Position numbers and translations under genes: made by a program. The notes under the pieces were generated by a model, which was not told where the DNA came from, searched no databases, and worked only from the letters and a program-made list of their open reading frames with translations. Of a DNA stretch of 32,650 nucleotides, positions 15,283 through 23,884 are shown in pieces; the stretch's first letter is position 1; the number at the start of each line of letters is the position of its first letter. The stretch is from Acidobacteriaceae bacterium (GTDB lineage: Bacteria; Acidobacteriota; Terriglobia; Terriglobales; Acidobacteriaceae), in NCBI GenBank assembly GCA_025355505.1, contig JANXZM010000087.1, positions 1-32,650 on the forward strand. Direction: 5' to 3'.

Positions 15283-15313
15283 CCTGCGTAACTCTGTGTA
15301 CCCTGTGGTAAAG
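15283..15313. repeat. Fragment of the CTCTGTGTACCCTGTGGT repeat family
   Basis: tgtgtaccctgtggt (15296-15310) is identical to the core of the 93-bp element (for example 2350-2364), but without its inverted ends. It lies in the 100-base gap between prfB and the HD gene. It may be a decayed copy or a shared repeat word. Confidence 0.6.
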
Positions 15314-15349
15314 ACTTAGCCGTGCCCAGCAGTGCAATGCGGCGCGCGC

Positions 15350-16454
15350 TTATGCTTTCTTCTCGCCTCTTCGCATCCGCAAATACGCCTGCAGCAACGG
15401 CCGCAGATCGCCATCCAGCACACGATCCACGTCGCCTATCTCCAGTTTCGTGCGGTGATCCTTGATCATCCGGTAAGGTTGCAGCACGTACGACCGGATC
15501 TGAGAACCAAAATCAATGTCCAGTTTCGAATCCTCAATTTTTTTCGTGACCTCGCGCTTTTTCTCCAGTTCGAATTCGTAAATCTTCGAGCGCAGCATGC
15601 TCATCGCCTTGTCCTTGTTCTTATGCTGCGAGCGCTCGTTCTGGCAACAGGCCACCAGGCCCGTCGGGATGTGCGTGATCCGCACCGCGGAATCGGTCGT
15701 ATTCACGTGCTGTCCACCCTTACCCCCCGAGCGGTAAGTGTCAATCCGAATGTCGTCCGGCTTTATATTGACCTCAATGGTGTCGTCAATTTCGGGCGAA
15801 ACATAGACGCTGGCAAACGACGTATGCCGCCGCTTCGCCTGATCGAAAGGTGAAATCCGCACCAGCCGGTGGACTCCAATCTCGCTGGCCAGGTAACCAA
15901 ACGCATATTGGCCTATCACCGAAAATGTTGCGGACTTGATTCCCGCTTCTTCTCCGGGCTGGTAGTCGTACATCTCGGTTTTGAATCCCTGCCGCTCGGC
16001 CCAGCGCAGATACATTCGCAGCAGCATCTCCGCCCAGTCCTGCGACTCCGTTCCTCCCGCCCCGGGATGAATCGTCATGATCGCGTTCAGGCCGTCGTTC
16101 TGGCCCGAAAGCAGCGTCTCGGTTTCCACTCGATCCACCAGTTCGCGCAGCGCGTCCAGGTCCCGTTGCAAGTCGGCAGCGACGTTCTCCCCTTCGCCGG
16201 CCAGATCGAAATAGGTGGCAATGTCCTCGGTCCGGCGCACCAAATCGCCTTCCAGCGACAACAGGCTTTCCAGGCGCTTCCGTTCGCGCATAACTTGCTG
16301 AGATTTTTCAGGATTCGACCACAGATTGGGATCCGACGCCTGCTTTTCTATTTCGGCGAACTGCTGGCGCAGCTTACCCGCGTCAAAGATACTCCCGCAG
16401 GTCGTGAACCTTGGTCTTTAAAGAAGTGTATTGCTGTTCCAGTTCATCCAACAT
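15350..16454 (-). CDS. prfB: Peptide chain release factor 2, with programmed +1 frameshift
   Basis: Release factor 2 reads stop codons UGA and UAA and triggers peptidyl-tRNA hydrolysis. Translation starts at ATG 16454 with MLDELEQQYTSLKTKVHDLR and reaches an in-frame TGA at 16383-16385. A +1 shift at CTT-TGA-C joins the main frame, giving 367 residues (E. coli RF2 has 365). The joined protein has the RF2 stop-recognition tripeptide SPF (201-203) and the catalytic GGQ (246-248, in GGKGGQHVNTTDSAV). An open frame taken alone would wrongly start at 16291 and lose 54 residues. The start lies 3 bases after the lnt stop (TAA GCA ATG), so the two form an operon. Confidence 0.96.
16382..16397 (-). 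promoter_or_regulatory. Autoregulatory +1 frameshift signal of prfB
   Basis: On the minus strand the sequence is CGGGAG TAT CTT TGA C. It matches the E. coli prfB site (AGGGGG TAT CTT TGA C) in order and spacing, with an internal Shine-Dalgarno-like GGGAG three bases before the slippery CTT. When RF2 is scarce, ribosomes pause at UGA and slip +1. This makes RF2 level self-limiting. Confidence 0.96.
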
Positions 16455-16457
16455 TGC

Positions 16458-18092
16458 TTATCGCTCGCGTGTAAGGAATGCAAAACGCGCGATCACCGCG
16501 CCTGCTGAAATTATCGCACACAGATATGCGAACCAATCGCCATGCCGCGTGTAGAACGTGGTACCCGAACTCAGTCCGTAAGGCGCTGCCAGCGCAGTGC
16601 GGACCTTGCGCGGGGTTGCCGCCACGATCCGTCCGTAAGGATCGATCGACGCCGTCGTCCCCGTATTCGTCCCCGCCAGCAGCCACCGCCCATTCTCGAT
16701 CGCCCGCATTTGCGTCTCCTGTAGATGCTCCTTCCAGGCGCCGCTGTCGCCGTACCAGCCGTCATTCGAGATATTCACCAGGACCTGCGCGCCCTGCAGC
16801 GCTAACTGCCGAACTTCGTCGGGGAAGATCGATTCATAGCAGATAAACATTCCCAGCCGCTCGCCTCCGGCATCCAGTGGCATTCGCGACGTACCTCGCT
16901 GGAACTCTCCCACTTCTTTGGTCAGACCTCCGGCAAACACAAACACCTGCGGAAACGGCAAATATTCACCGAAGGGCACCAGATGCACTTTGTCGTAGCG
17001 TCCCACCCACTCACCCTGCGGGCTGACCAGGGCAGCGGAGTTGAAAATCTGCGAGCTTTCTCCGCCGCTTTGCATTGCGGGCGTGATTCCAATCGAGCCC
17101 GCCACCACCCAGCTTCCCGACTTCCTCGCCATCTCGCTCACCGCATCTCGAAACAGAGGATCGTTCGTATAAAACGGCGAAGGGGACTCCGGCCACACAA
17201 TCAAGTCGTAGCGCCGCCCTGCCTTTTCTCCCGAGGGTTCTCCGGCGGGATGCAAACTCGTCGCGGTTAACTCCTGCAGCGTGTCCTGAAAATACTGCTT
17301 CGTCCACATCTCCCCAGCCTGAATTGGAATATTCGGCTGCACCAAAAGCGCGGTGTGATCGGTTGCGACCGGAGGAGGCAACAGCCACTGCCCCGCTTGC
17401 AGCATCACCGCCGCCACACAAGCCGCCGCCAGCAGCCACTTGCGGCTCCCCCTCGGAGCCAGAAATGCCGCCGCCAGCACCGTGTTCACCAGCACGATTT
17501 CAAACGAGAGCCCGTAGACGCCGGTGAGCGCCGCAATCCGCGTGAGCGCAAAATTCCCGGTCTGCGAGTATCCCAGCAGCTCCCATGGAACCGCCGTTAT
17601 CCGCGTCCGGGCGAGTTCCACCGCGACCCAAAGAAACGGAGCGGCCACCAGCCCGCGCCGGATCGACGCTGCCGATACGGCGGTTTTCGACCCAGCGTTG
17701 TTCGATCCGGCAAGCAAGGCCAGCAGCAGCCCGAACATCCCGTGGTAAAGCCCGACATACATGCAAAACAAAATCAGCACCAGCACGGCGACCGGGATCG
17801 GCAGCCCGCCGTAGCGGTGCATCGTGTCGAAGATCCAGTAGCAGGTTCCGGCAAGCCAGAGAATTCCGCACACGTAGCCCAGTACAAACCCCTGCCACGG
17901 CGTGGCCGGCAGCAAACGCTCTTGACCGTCCAGTTGCAGCGTCTCCGGGGAGCGCGCCCGCAGAATGGCTAGCAGAAGTGGAGCCACCGCGACCCACGAG
18001 AACCAATAGAGATTCAGCAGCGGAAAAATGACGATCTGCAGCGCGGCGGATAGCATGACCAGACGCCACGCACTGGAGGAAATTTGCCGCAC
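16458..18092 (-). CDS. lnt: Apolipoprotein N-acyltransferase
   Basis: A 544-residue inner-membrane enzyme that adds the third acyl chain to the N-terminal Cys of lipoproteins. The first 240 residues hold about six to seven transmembrane helices. The periplasmic nitrilase-like domain follows (about 245-510), and a last helix lies near the C-terminus. The catalytic triad is intact: Glu302 in VWPESPSPF, Lys368 in YDKVHLVPFGEYLPF and Cys418 in MFICYESIFPDEV. The block VNISNDGWYGDSGAWKEHLQ is also typical. The chosen start is a GTG at 18092; its GAGG is only two bases away, so an internal ATG at residue 13 remains possible. It is followed directly by prfB. Confidence 0.96.
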   Translation of the reverse strand: MRQISSSAWRLVMLSAALQIVIFPLLNLYWFSWVAVAPLLLAILRARSPETLQLDGQERLLPATPWQGFVLGYVCGILWLAGTCYWIFDTMHRYGGLPIPVAVLVLILFCMYVGLYHGMFGLLLALLAGSNNAGSKTAVSAASIRRGLVAAPFLWVAVELARTRITAVPWELLGYSQTGNFALTRIAALTGVYGLSFEIVLVNTVLAAAFLAPRGSRKWLLAAACVAAVMLQAGQWLLPPPVATDHTALLVQPNIPIQAGEMWTKQYFQDTLQELTATSLHPAGEPSGEKAGRRYDLIVWPESPSPFYTNDPLFRDAVSEMARKSGSWVVAGSIGITPAMQSGGESSQIFNSAALVSPQGEWVGRYDKVHLVPFGEYLPFPQVFVFAGGLTKEVGEFQRGTSRMPLDAGGERLGMFICYESIFPDEVRQLALQGAQVLVNISNDGWYGDSGAWKEHLQETQMRAIENGRWLLAGTNTGTTASIDPYGRIVAATPRKVRTALAAPYGLSSGTTFYTRHGDWFAYLCAIISAGAVIARFAFLTRER

Positions 18093-18211
18093 GCCTCAGC
18101 ATAGCAAAGTTGTTCTTAGGCTACAGAATGGACGCGTCCTTGACCCGCGGTCGCTCCATCCGCGTTTCGACATTGGTCAACTTGCCCCATTTCAAATAAT
18201 ATAGTTCCCTT

Positions 18212-18358
18212 ATGGGTTCAATGATGGTCACGGTGCTGGTGCGATTTCTCGAAGGCATGTTCGTCATCGGCGCCATTGGTTCCCTCGTCGTCATCGTCCT
18301 CAGCGGTATTGAAGATCTCAAAATGCTTCTTGGCCGGGAGGAAGAGAACCACTCCTAG
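18212..18358 (+). CDS. Small single-helix membrane protein upstream of the permease
   Basis: A 48-residue reading frame. It begins MGSMMVTVLVRFLEGMF, continues with a hydrophobic helix (VIGAIGSLVVIVLSGIEDL), and ends in a charged tail KMLLGREEENHS. This looks like a real single-pass membrane peptide: one helix bounded by an Arg on one side and acidic residues on the other. It stops 5 bases before the ATG of the amino-acid permease, so the two should be co-transcribed and perhaps translationally coupled. The ribosome site is weak, and an internal ATG at 18221 or 18224 could be used. It could be an accessory subunit or a leader peptide; I recognise no family. Confidence 0.65.
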   Translation: MGSMMVTVLVRFLEGMFVIGAIGSLVVIVLSGIEDLKMLLGREEENHS

Positions 18359-18363
18359 TCGCT

Positions 18364-20757
18364 ATGTCATCTCCGTTCCAACCCACATCTCCGTCGAATC
18401 GTGTTCGCATCGTCGTCGCCACCTCGGTGATGCTCACCTTCATCTCCTACTGGCGGGCCGCCGCCATCGTGCTCAACGACCTGGCTTCGTCCGCCTTTTA
18501 TGCCTGTGGAATCGCCGAGCAGGCGGTCGGAAAGTCCGCTCCATGGTTCATCGTCGCCGTCATGCTCTTTTCATTCGCGGTGCGGGCTGTCTACGTGGAA
18601 AGCTGCTCCATGTTCGTCCGTGGCGGGGTCTACCGTGTCGTCAAAGAAGCGTTGGGCGGCACCCTCGCCAAACTCAGCGTCTCCGCCCTGATGTTCGATT
18701 ACATCCTCACCGGCCCCATCTCCGGGGTGTCGGCTGGCCAGTACATCGTGGGCCTGATCAACGAGACCTTTGTCACCGCCGACGTACACGGCTGGGTTCC
18801 TCGCGCCGTCCACAACCTCTTCAACGGCACACCCCACCTCAACGTCAACTCCACATCCGTTGTCTTCGCTCTTGCCGTCACCATTTATTACTGGTGGGAA
18901 AACACCAAGGGTATCCAGGAATCCAGCGAGAAAGCTCTCCGCGTCATGCAGATCACCACCGTGATGGTGGTCATCTTGCTCGCTTGGTCCGCACTCACCC
19001 TGTACAAGTCGGGATACCAGCCCGTCCCGCTGCCCACTCCTCAGAACCTTCATTTCTCCAAAGAGTCTCTCGGCTTTCTCCGTCACAGCTTTCCCGAGCA
19101 GAGCCTGGCCAAGATGTTCGGGTTGCTCGGAATCCTGATCGCCTTCGGCCACTCCGTGCTGGCCATGAGCGGCGAAGAATCCCTCGCCCAGGTCAATCGT
19201 GAACTCGCGCACCCCAAACTTAAAAACCTGAAACGCGCCGCGATCGTCATCGCCCTCTACAGCTTCATTTTCACCGGCCTGTCCGCGCTGCTATCCGTCA
19301 TGCTGATTCCGGATGCGGTCCGGGTGCCGGTGTACAAAGACAACCTGATCTCGGGCCTCGCCATGTATATGTGGGGGCCTCAGATCTTGCGCCTGATCTT
19401 TCGCGGATTTGTCGTCGTGGTCGGGTTCCTCATCCTCTCCGGCGCCGTCAACACCGCGATTATCGGTTCCAATGGCGTTCTCAACCGTGTCTCCGAAGAT
19501 GGCGTCCTGGCAGATTGGTTTCGCTTTCCCCACCGCAAATACGGAACCAGCCACCGCATCATCAATCTGGTCGTCGTCCTGCAACTCCTCACCATCCTGG
19601 TTAGCCGTGGCGACGTCTATGTCCTCGGTGAAGCCTACGCCTTCGGAGTGATCTGGAGTTTCACCTTCAACAGTCTGTCCATGCTCGTCCTGCGCTTTAA
19701 GTACAAAGGTGAGCGCGGCTGGAAGGTTCCGCCAAACCTCACCATCGCCGGAATCGAAATCCCCATCGGCCTGATTGCGGTCTTCTTTGTACTTCTCGCC
19801 ACCGCGTTGGTCAACCTCGCCACCAAGTCGATCGCTACCGTCGCTGGTGTTTCCTTCTCGGTGGTCTTTTTCGTCATCTTCACGATTTCTGAACGCGTCA
19901 ATCGGAAAAAGTACGCGCTCGCCAAAGAACAAATGAAGGATCACTTCCAGTTGCTGGAGAGCGACACCGTGGAACGCGGATCGCTCGGCATCCGCTCCGG
20001 CAACGTGCTGGTGCCCGTCCGCGACTACAACACTCTGAATCATCTGCGCTGGGTGCTCGATCATACCGACTCGCGCGAACAGGACGTGGTGGTGATGACC
20101 GCCCGCATCAGCCAGCTCGGGGCCGCCGCTTACGGCCTTTCCAGCGAACAGATCTTCAGCGATTACGAGCAGACCCTGTTCACCCGCGCCGTCTCCGTCG
20201 CCGAAAGTGTCGGCAAGAAAATCTCCCTCCTCGTCGTCCCAGCTCGCGACTCCTGGTCCGCCATCGCCCAGACCGCCCACAACCTCGAGTCCTCTGCCGT
20301 CGTCACCGGCCTCTCCAGCAAAATGACCACAACCGAGCAGGCATTTGCCTTAGGCACTACCTGGGAGGCCATACCGGAACCCAAACGCCAGTTTGTCCTG
20401 CAGATCGTTCAACCCGACGGCATCGTCGACACCTTCCGCATCGGTCCGCACACCCCCACCATGAAGAACGAAGACGTCGTCCTGCTCCATCGCTTGTGGC
20501 TCAATGTCACCCGCGAGCCGGGTTTGGAAAACGTACACCACCACGATATTCTGACCGAGGCCCTTACCCGCTTCGCCCGCGACTATGGCGTCCAGGACCA
20601 CGAAGACATCGTCAAGCAATTGCGCCTCCACAGCGCCGAGGGCGGCCCACTCCCCGTCCGCCGCATCGCCGATCAGATTCCCACCGTCCACCCCGAACCC
20701 GCTCGTCCCGACCGCGACGATGGACCATCCGGCCCGCAGGGCAGCGGCTCCGAATAG
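18364..20757 (+). CDS. APC-superfamily amino-acid permease with long soluble C-terminal domain
   Basis: A 797-residue inner-membrane transporter. Residues about 15-525 contain around 12 hydrophobic helices, with APC-type blocks such as LNDLASSAFYACG near helix 1, FVRGGVYRVVKEALGG, FGHSVLAMSGEESLAQVNRE and LSGAVNTAIIGSNGVLNRVS, fitting an amino-acid or polyamine permease. The membrane part ends at SERVNRKKYALAKEQ. A cytoplasmic region of about 250 residues follows. Its start (NVLVPVRDYNTLNHLRWVLD...DVVVMTAR) and the later ISLLVVPARDSW and SSAVVTGLSS resemble a universal-stress-protein-like fold, probably regulatory. The extreme C-terminus is a disordered Pro/Asp/Gly tail. The substrate cannot be read from the sequence. 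It starts 5 bases after the small membrane protein. Confidence 0.88.
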   Translation: MSSPFQPTSPSNRVRIVVATSVMLTFISYWRAAAIVLNDLASSAFYACGIAEQAVGKSAPWFIVAVMLFSFAVRAVYVESCSMFVRGGVYRVVKEALGGTLAKLSVSALMFDYILTGPISGVSAGQYIVGLINETFVTADVHGWVPRAVHNLFNGTPHLNVNSTSVVFALAVTIYYWWENTKGIQESSEKALRVMQITTVMVVILLAWSALTLYKSGYQPVPLPTPQNLHFSKESLGFLRHSFPEQSLAKMFGLLGILIAFGHSVLAMSGEESLAQVNRELAHPKLKNLKRAAIVIALYSFIFTGLSALLSVMLIPDAVRVPVYKDNLISGLAMYMWGPQILRLIFRGFVVVVGFLILSGAVNTAIIGSNGVLNRVSEDGVLADWFRFPHRKYGTSHRIINLVVVLQLLTILVSRGDVYVLGEAYAFGVIWSFTFNSLSMLVLRFKYKGERGWKVPPNLTIAGIEIPIGLIAVFFVLLATALVNLATKSIATVAGVSFSVVFFVIFTISERVNRKKYALAKEQMKDHFQLLESDTVERGSLGIRSGNVLVPVRDYNTLNHLRWVLDHTDSREQDVVVMTARISQLGAAAYGLSSEQIFSDYEQTLFTRAVSVAESVGKKISLLVVPARDSWSAIAQTAHNLESSAVVTGLSSKMTTTEQAFALGTTWEAIPEPKRQFVLQIVQPDGIVDTFRIGPHTPTMKNEDVVLLHRLWLNVTREPGLENVHHHDILTEALTRFARDYGVQDHEDIVKQLRLHSAEGGPLPVRRIADQIPTVHPEPARPDRDDGPSGPQGSGSE

Positions 20758-20922
20758 CCTTCCCCAACCATCCAACCCGATTGGAAATTGGCGCCGTGAA
20801 TTATTTCCCAGTTCGCGACCCTCCCATGAAGCCCGGAATTACAACCCAGCAATTACCGGTAGCGCTGCGACTTCAACCCGCCTTGCACTTTTCCTCCAAC
20901 CAGATTGCCAACTTCCTTCTCC

Positions 20923-20957
20923 CAAAATAAAAAGGGCCGGACCCGCTCGTCCGGCCC
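20923..20957 (-). terminator. Intrinsic terminator of the beta-propeller gene
   Basis: On the minus strand a perfect 9-bp stem GGGCCGGAC/GTCCGGCCC with a 6-base loop is followed by TTTTTATTTT. It lies 36 bases past the stop codon of the minus-strand beta-propeller gene. The plus strand has no T-run after the stem, so it acts for the minus strand. Confidence 0.93.
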
Positions 20958-20992
20958 CATAAAGTTGTTCCACTAAACACCCGATATTCCGC

Positions 20993-22102
20993 TCAGCGCA
21001 CGACCAGTCCGCTACCCGACGCTGCGATACCGGTCGTTTGGGTGATCGCAGTCAGCGAGCCATCCTGGGAAATAGCAAATCCCTGGATGTTGCCGGTCCC
21101 AGGCGTCAGGACGTAAAGAAATTGAGAATCATTGCTGATGGCGGCATCCAGTGGAGTGCTTCCCGTGCCGGTGCTCGCGCTTTGACCGTCCGCATTCAAC
21201 AGTTGCAACCCACCGCTGAATCCCACTCTATATCCCGACACATTCCCGCTCGCCGTGTTCGTGGTGTAGGCGAATCGACCGTCATTGGTAACCGCAACCC
21301 AACACGGCGCACTCTGTTTATCGGCACCCACCCCGGTAATTGTTCGCAACATGCGATCATCTGTGGCCACATACGATGACACCGCACCGGCGTTCGCCCC
21401 GCCCCCAAACGCGTCGGAAACAAACACTTCATTGCGTTTCCCAAAGGCAAAGCCAAAGGGAGTTTGTCCCGCCGAAGAAACCACACTTGGCCCGATCGCC
21501 ACTCCGTCGTCATCCACGGAGAATACGTCAATATTGTTGGTCGCCTTCTCAGTCACCAGCAGGATATCGCCGTCATTGTTGAATCCGATCTCAGCCGGTC
21601 CAACCGATGTTCCACTCAACTGCAGCCCGCTGACAATCGGTTTCAGGTGGCCGTTTGCGCCCACCGCAAATCCGGCAATCGTGTCCCTGCCTCCTGCGGC
21701 TCCTCCATTGTTGAGCACATACAGAACCTTGCGGCTGACCGTCACACTGATCGGCTGCGTGCCTCCGCTGGGAACCAGATCCACTAGACGCAGACCATTC
21801 TCGCCAATCCTAAAGACGGAGATGTTGTCACTGCCGGCGTTCACCGCAAACAGAAAGCTATTGGCCTCATCCATGGCCAGTGCGCCCTGATTGCCCAGCC
21901 CCTTTCCTGTGCCAATCCCGCCAGTGGCAAACATTCCAGCCGCAAGGATATGGCCATCCGCCGAGCGGCTGAATACCTGTACTGCATTCCCGCTACTCGA
22001 ATTGTTCAGGGTATATACCGCTCCTGCCGCTGCAAACGACGGCAGACTACTGAGTGCGACCACGGTGCTTAACAGCAGTGCGAAACCAATCTTCAACTTC
22101 AT
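20993..22102 (-). CDS. Secreted beta-propeller protein (lactonase/YncE-like)
   Basis: A 369-residue protein with a clear signal peptide (MKLKIGFALLLSTVVALSS, cleavage near SFA-AAG). The mature part is a run of WD/YVTN-like strands repeating about every 45-50 residues: GAVYTLNN, SFLFAVNAGSDNISVFRI, KVLYVLNNGG, DILLVTEKATNNIDVFSV, EVFVSDAFGGG, RFAYTTNTASGNVSGYRV, and FLYVLTPGTGNIQGFAI. This gives about seven blades, as in the lactonase (6-phosphogluconolactonase-like) family. Most secreted members have no proven enzymatic activity; binding or surface roles are possible. The ATG at 22102 has AAGGA about 9 bases upstream. It is monocistronic, with its own terminator and a divergent neighbour. Confidence 0.9.
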   Translation of the reverse strand: MKLKIGFALLLSTVVALSSLPSFAAAGAVYTLNNSSSGNAVQVFSRSADGHILAAGMFATGGIGTGKGLGNQGALAMDEANSFLFAVNAGSDNISVFRIGENGLRLVDLVPSGGTQPISVTVSRKVLYVLNNGGAAGGRDTIAGFAVGANGHLKPIVSGLQLSGTSVGPAEIGFNNDGDILLVTEKATNNIDVFSVDDDGVAIGPSVVSSAGQTPFGFAFGKRNEVFVSDAFGGGANAGAVSSYVATDDRMLRTITGVGADKQSAPCWVAVTNDGRFAYTTNTASGNVSGYRVGFSGGLQLLNADGQSASTGTGSTPLDAAISNDSQFLYVLTPGTGNIQGFAISQDGSLTAITQTTGIAASGSGLVVR

Positions 22103-22275
22103 AAATTTTATCCTTTCAACAATGTGTTACGTTCAGATCGGAGATTGAGCAAGCGTCCAGATGAGGTGAGAACCGTCCACCTACACACCATTGCCTGCTT
22201 CTGGTGGATATGTCGGACTGCTACGGGAAATCCCCCTCACCACTTCGCGCTCAATCGGTGTGGACCGTGGTCTTT

Positions 22276-22965
22276 ATGTTGTTTCGAAAAACTATGCAAT
22301 CCAGAATGCTACGGATCGCTGTGCTCGTTTTCTTTGGCGGCTGCTGTGCCACGGCCCATGCGCAGTTCTACGCCGGCGTGCTGGGGGGAGTCTCAACCCT
22401 TTCCGGAGACGCACGCTCCGTGCTCAGCCCCGGCTCGAACGCATTCTCTTCCTATGATTCGAAGAGCGGGGCCACATTGGAGCTTCTGGCCGGAAAACAC
22501 TTTTCGGACTACTTCACGATACAAGCGAGCTACATCTGGAACCCCAATGAGCTGACCCTGACTTCCGCAACCTTCAACAACGGAACCCAGCAGGGCTATC
22601 AGGAATCACGAACAAGCTCCCAGCAGAGTGTGATCTCGGACTTCCTCGTCTATTTTCGGAATCGGGACAGCCGGCTGCGGCCTTATCTGTCTGTCGGGAC
22701 CGGTCTCGTACATTTCGCCAGTTCCCGCGAACGGCTCGATCAAGTCCTGGGGACCCCTGTTCTGCCGCCTCAGCGCTTCGGTTCCAACATGATTGCCCTT
22801 CACGTTCCGGTAGGGATGGATGTGAACTTGGGAAAAGGCTGGGCGTTTCGCTACACCTTCAGCGAAACCCTGACCAAGAACCCCGTCAGCGATCGCTTGT
22901 CACCACCTGGACAGCACAACTTGAAGAATTTCCAAAACTTGTTCGGATTTGTCAGGCGATTTTGA
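22276..22965 (+). CDS. Outer-membrane beta-barrel protein
   Basis: A protein of about 229 residues with a signal peptide (MLRIAVLVFFGGCCATAHA, then QFYAGV) and an OmpA/OprF-like small-barrel pattern. Alternating strands end in aromatic residues (FYAGVLGGVSTLSG, GATLELLAGKHFSDYFTIQASYIWN, SVISDFLVYFRN, LRPYLSVGTGLVHF, IALHVPVGMDVNLGKGWAFRYTFSETLTKN). The last residue is Phe (FVRRF), the BAM-recognition signature of outer-membrane proteins. Several in-frame starts exist (22204, 22276, 22294, 22306) and none has a strong ribosome site; all leave the signal peptide intact. No ligand or pore type can be assigned. It is divergent from the beta-propeller gene. Confidence 0.78.
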   Translation: MLFRKTMQSRMLRIAVLVFFGGCCATAHAQFYAGVLGGVSTLSGDARSVLSPGSNAFSSYDSKSGATLELLAGKHFSDYFTIQASYIWNPNELTLTSATFNNGTQQGYQESRTSSQQSVISDFLVYFRNRDSRLRPYLSVGTGLVHFASSRERLDQVLGTPVLPPQRFGSNMIALHVPVGMDVNLGKGWAFRYTFSETLTKNPVSDRLSPPGQHNLKNFQNLFGFVRRF

Positions 22966-22992
22966 ACCGCCCTATTTACCCGACCCGCCTCC

Positions 22993-23331
22993 TCAGGCGT
23001 TCTTCAACTGAACATACGGACATCCGCTCCAATAGATCGGCGCATTTCCCGTGTGTTCCGCCAGCACCCGCGCGTGACAGACGCGACAGATGTTGAGGGA
23101 TTTTGCTCTCTCTCCCACGGGTGCGATCCGCACAAGATTTTCAAAAACGCACAGTTTGCTCCCACACGCATCAATTTCCGTCAAGCTCATCAGGGGCCCG
23201 GTTTCTGATTGCCGCTGCACCAGAGCGGAATACACCTTCGCCTTAAGACGCGCTGGCGCCGCCTCGGACTCGGTCAGTTCCACCTCGTCTGCGATCCGCT
23301 CCATGAATTCTTCGTCAGGAAGACTGCGCAT
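22993..23331 (-). CDS. Cys-rich small protein coupled to an ECF sigma factor
   Basis: A 112-residue soluble protein. The N-terminal half (PDEEFMERIADEVELTESEA, then APARLKAKVYSALV) is helical and resembles the sigma-binding part of anti-sigma factors. The C-terminal half carries ACGSKLC, CRVCHARVLAEH and a late GCP, so five Cys and nearby His residues could bind zinc or another metal or respond to redox. There is no transmembrane helix. Its ATG lies inside the end of the sigma gene (about 20-base overlap) with GGTGG just upstream, so translation is coupled. Role as the anti-sigma or partner of that sigma factor is inferred from position and N-terminal style. Confidence 0.78.
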   Translation of the reverse strand: MRSLPDEEFMERIADEVELTESEAAPARLKAKVYSALVQRQSETGPLMSLTEIDACGSKLCVFENLVRIAPVGERAKSLNICRVCHARVLAEHTGNAPIYWSGCPYVQLKNA

Positions 23332-23884
23332 CATTCCACCTTTCTCGAAATTCCGCTCGGGCTCGGGCCAATAATCGTTCGATCGCTTTTTCCGTTTTTC
23401 CCGTTTTCAGCCCCATTTCGCGAGCTGACGCCTTTTCCCAATACCGCCATATAAGTACCATCCGGTACGGTTCGGGCAGACATCCCATCACCCGCCACGT
23501 ATTCTTCCGTCGTTCATCCTGCTCCAGGAGCTGATCGAAATCCCAGGCCGACGCTGGCGCAACTGGTTCTTCATCCGCATCTTCGATCGATTCCGGCGCC
23601 CGCAATCGGGCCCGGTAGTAGTCTTGCACCTTGTGCCGCGCTATCCCCATCACCCATGCCCGCAGCGGGCCCGACCCTTGATAGCCCGGAAGGCTTTCCC
23701 ACGCCGCCAGGAAAACTTCGTGAACCAAATCCTCCACTTGGTCGTACATCGGAGCCAACCGGGATCGCAGGTAGCGGTACAGATCGTCAGCGAAGCGGGC
23801 GACAAATTCTGCCGTCGCCTTTCGATCCTTGCGCAACACGGCCGCAACCAGTGCGGAGTCATCCTCGGCCGGTGAACTCATCAT
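23315..23884 (-). CDS. ECF-type RNA polymerase sigma factor
   Basis: A sigma-70 family factor of the extracytoplasmic-function group, about 189 residues from the chosen start. Region 2 is clear (FVARFADDLYRYL, then DLVHEVFLAAWESLPGYQGS and LRAWVMGIARHKVQDYYR). A linker rich in Asp and Ala follows. Region 4 closes the protein (LPEPYRMVLIWRYWEKASAR, then EMGLKTGKTEKAIERLLARARAEF). It directs RNA polymerase to a stress-type promoter set that cannot be named here. The start is uncertain: ATG 23884 or 23881 begins MMSSPAEDDS, while a GTG at 23923 would add 13 residues, and none has a convincing ribosome site. It overlaps the downstream Cys-rich gene. Confidence 0.9.
   Translation of the reverse strand: MMSSPAEDDSALVAAVLRKDRKATAEFVARFADDLYRYLRSRLAPMYDQVEDLVHEVFLAAWESLPGYQGSGPLRAWVMGIARHKVQDYYRARLRAPESIEDADEEPVAPASAWDFDQLLEQDERRKNTWRVMGCLPEPYRMVLIWRYWEKASAREMGLKTGKTEKAIERLLARARAEFRERWNDAQSS

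Noticed and set aside
16383-16385. Sequencing error or pseudogene in prfB
   Set aside because: The TGA sits in the canonical RF2 programmed frameshift context with correct spacing, and the joined product has full family length with intact SPF and GGQ.
18276-19202. 308-codon plus-strand frame overlapping the start of the permease
   Set aside because: Different frame over the permease; its product is rich in Arg, His and Pro and lacks the hydrophobic pattern of the real frame.
19291-20280. 329-codon minus-strand frame within the permease gene
   Set aside because: Gly/Asp-rich antisense shadow of a gene with clear transmembrane pattern and APC blocks.
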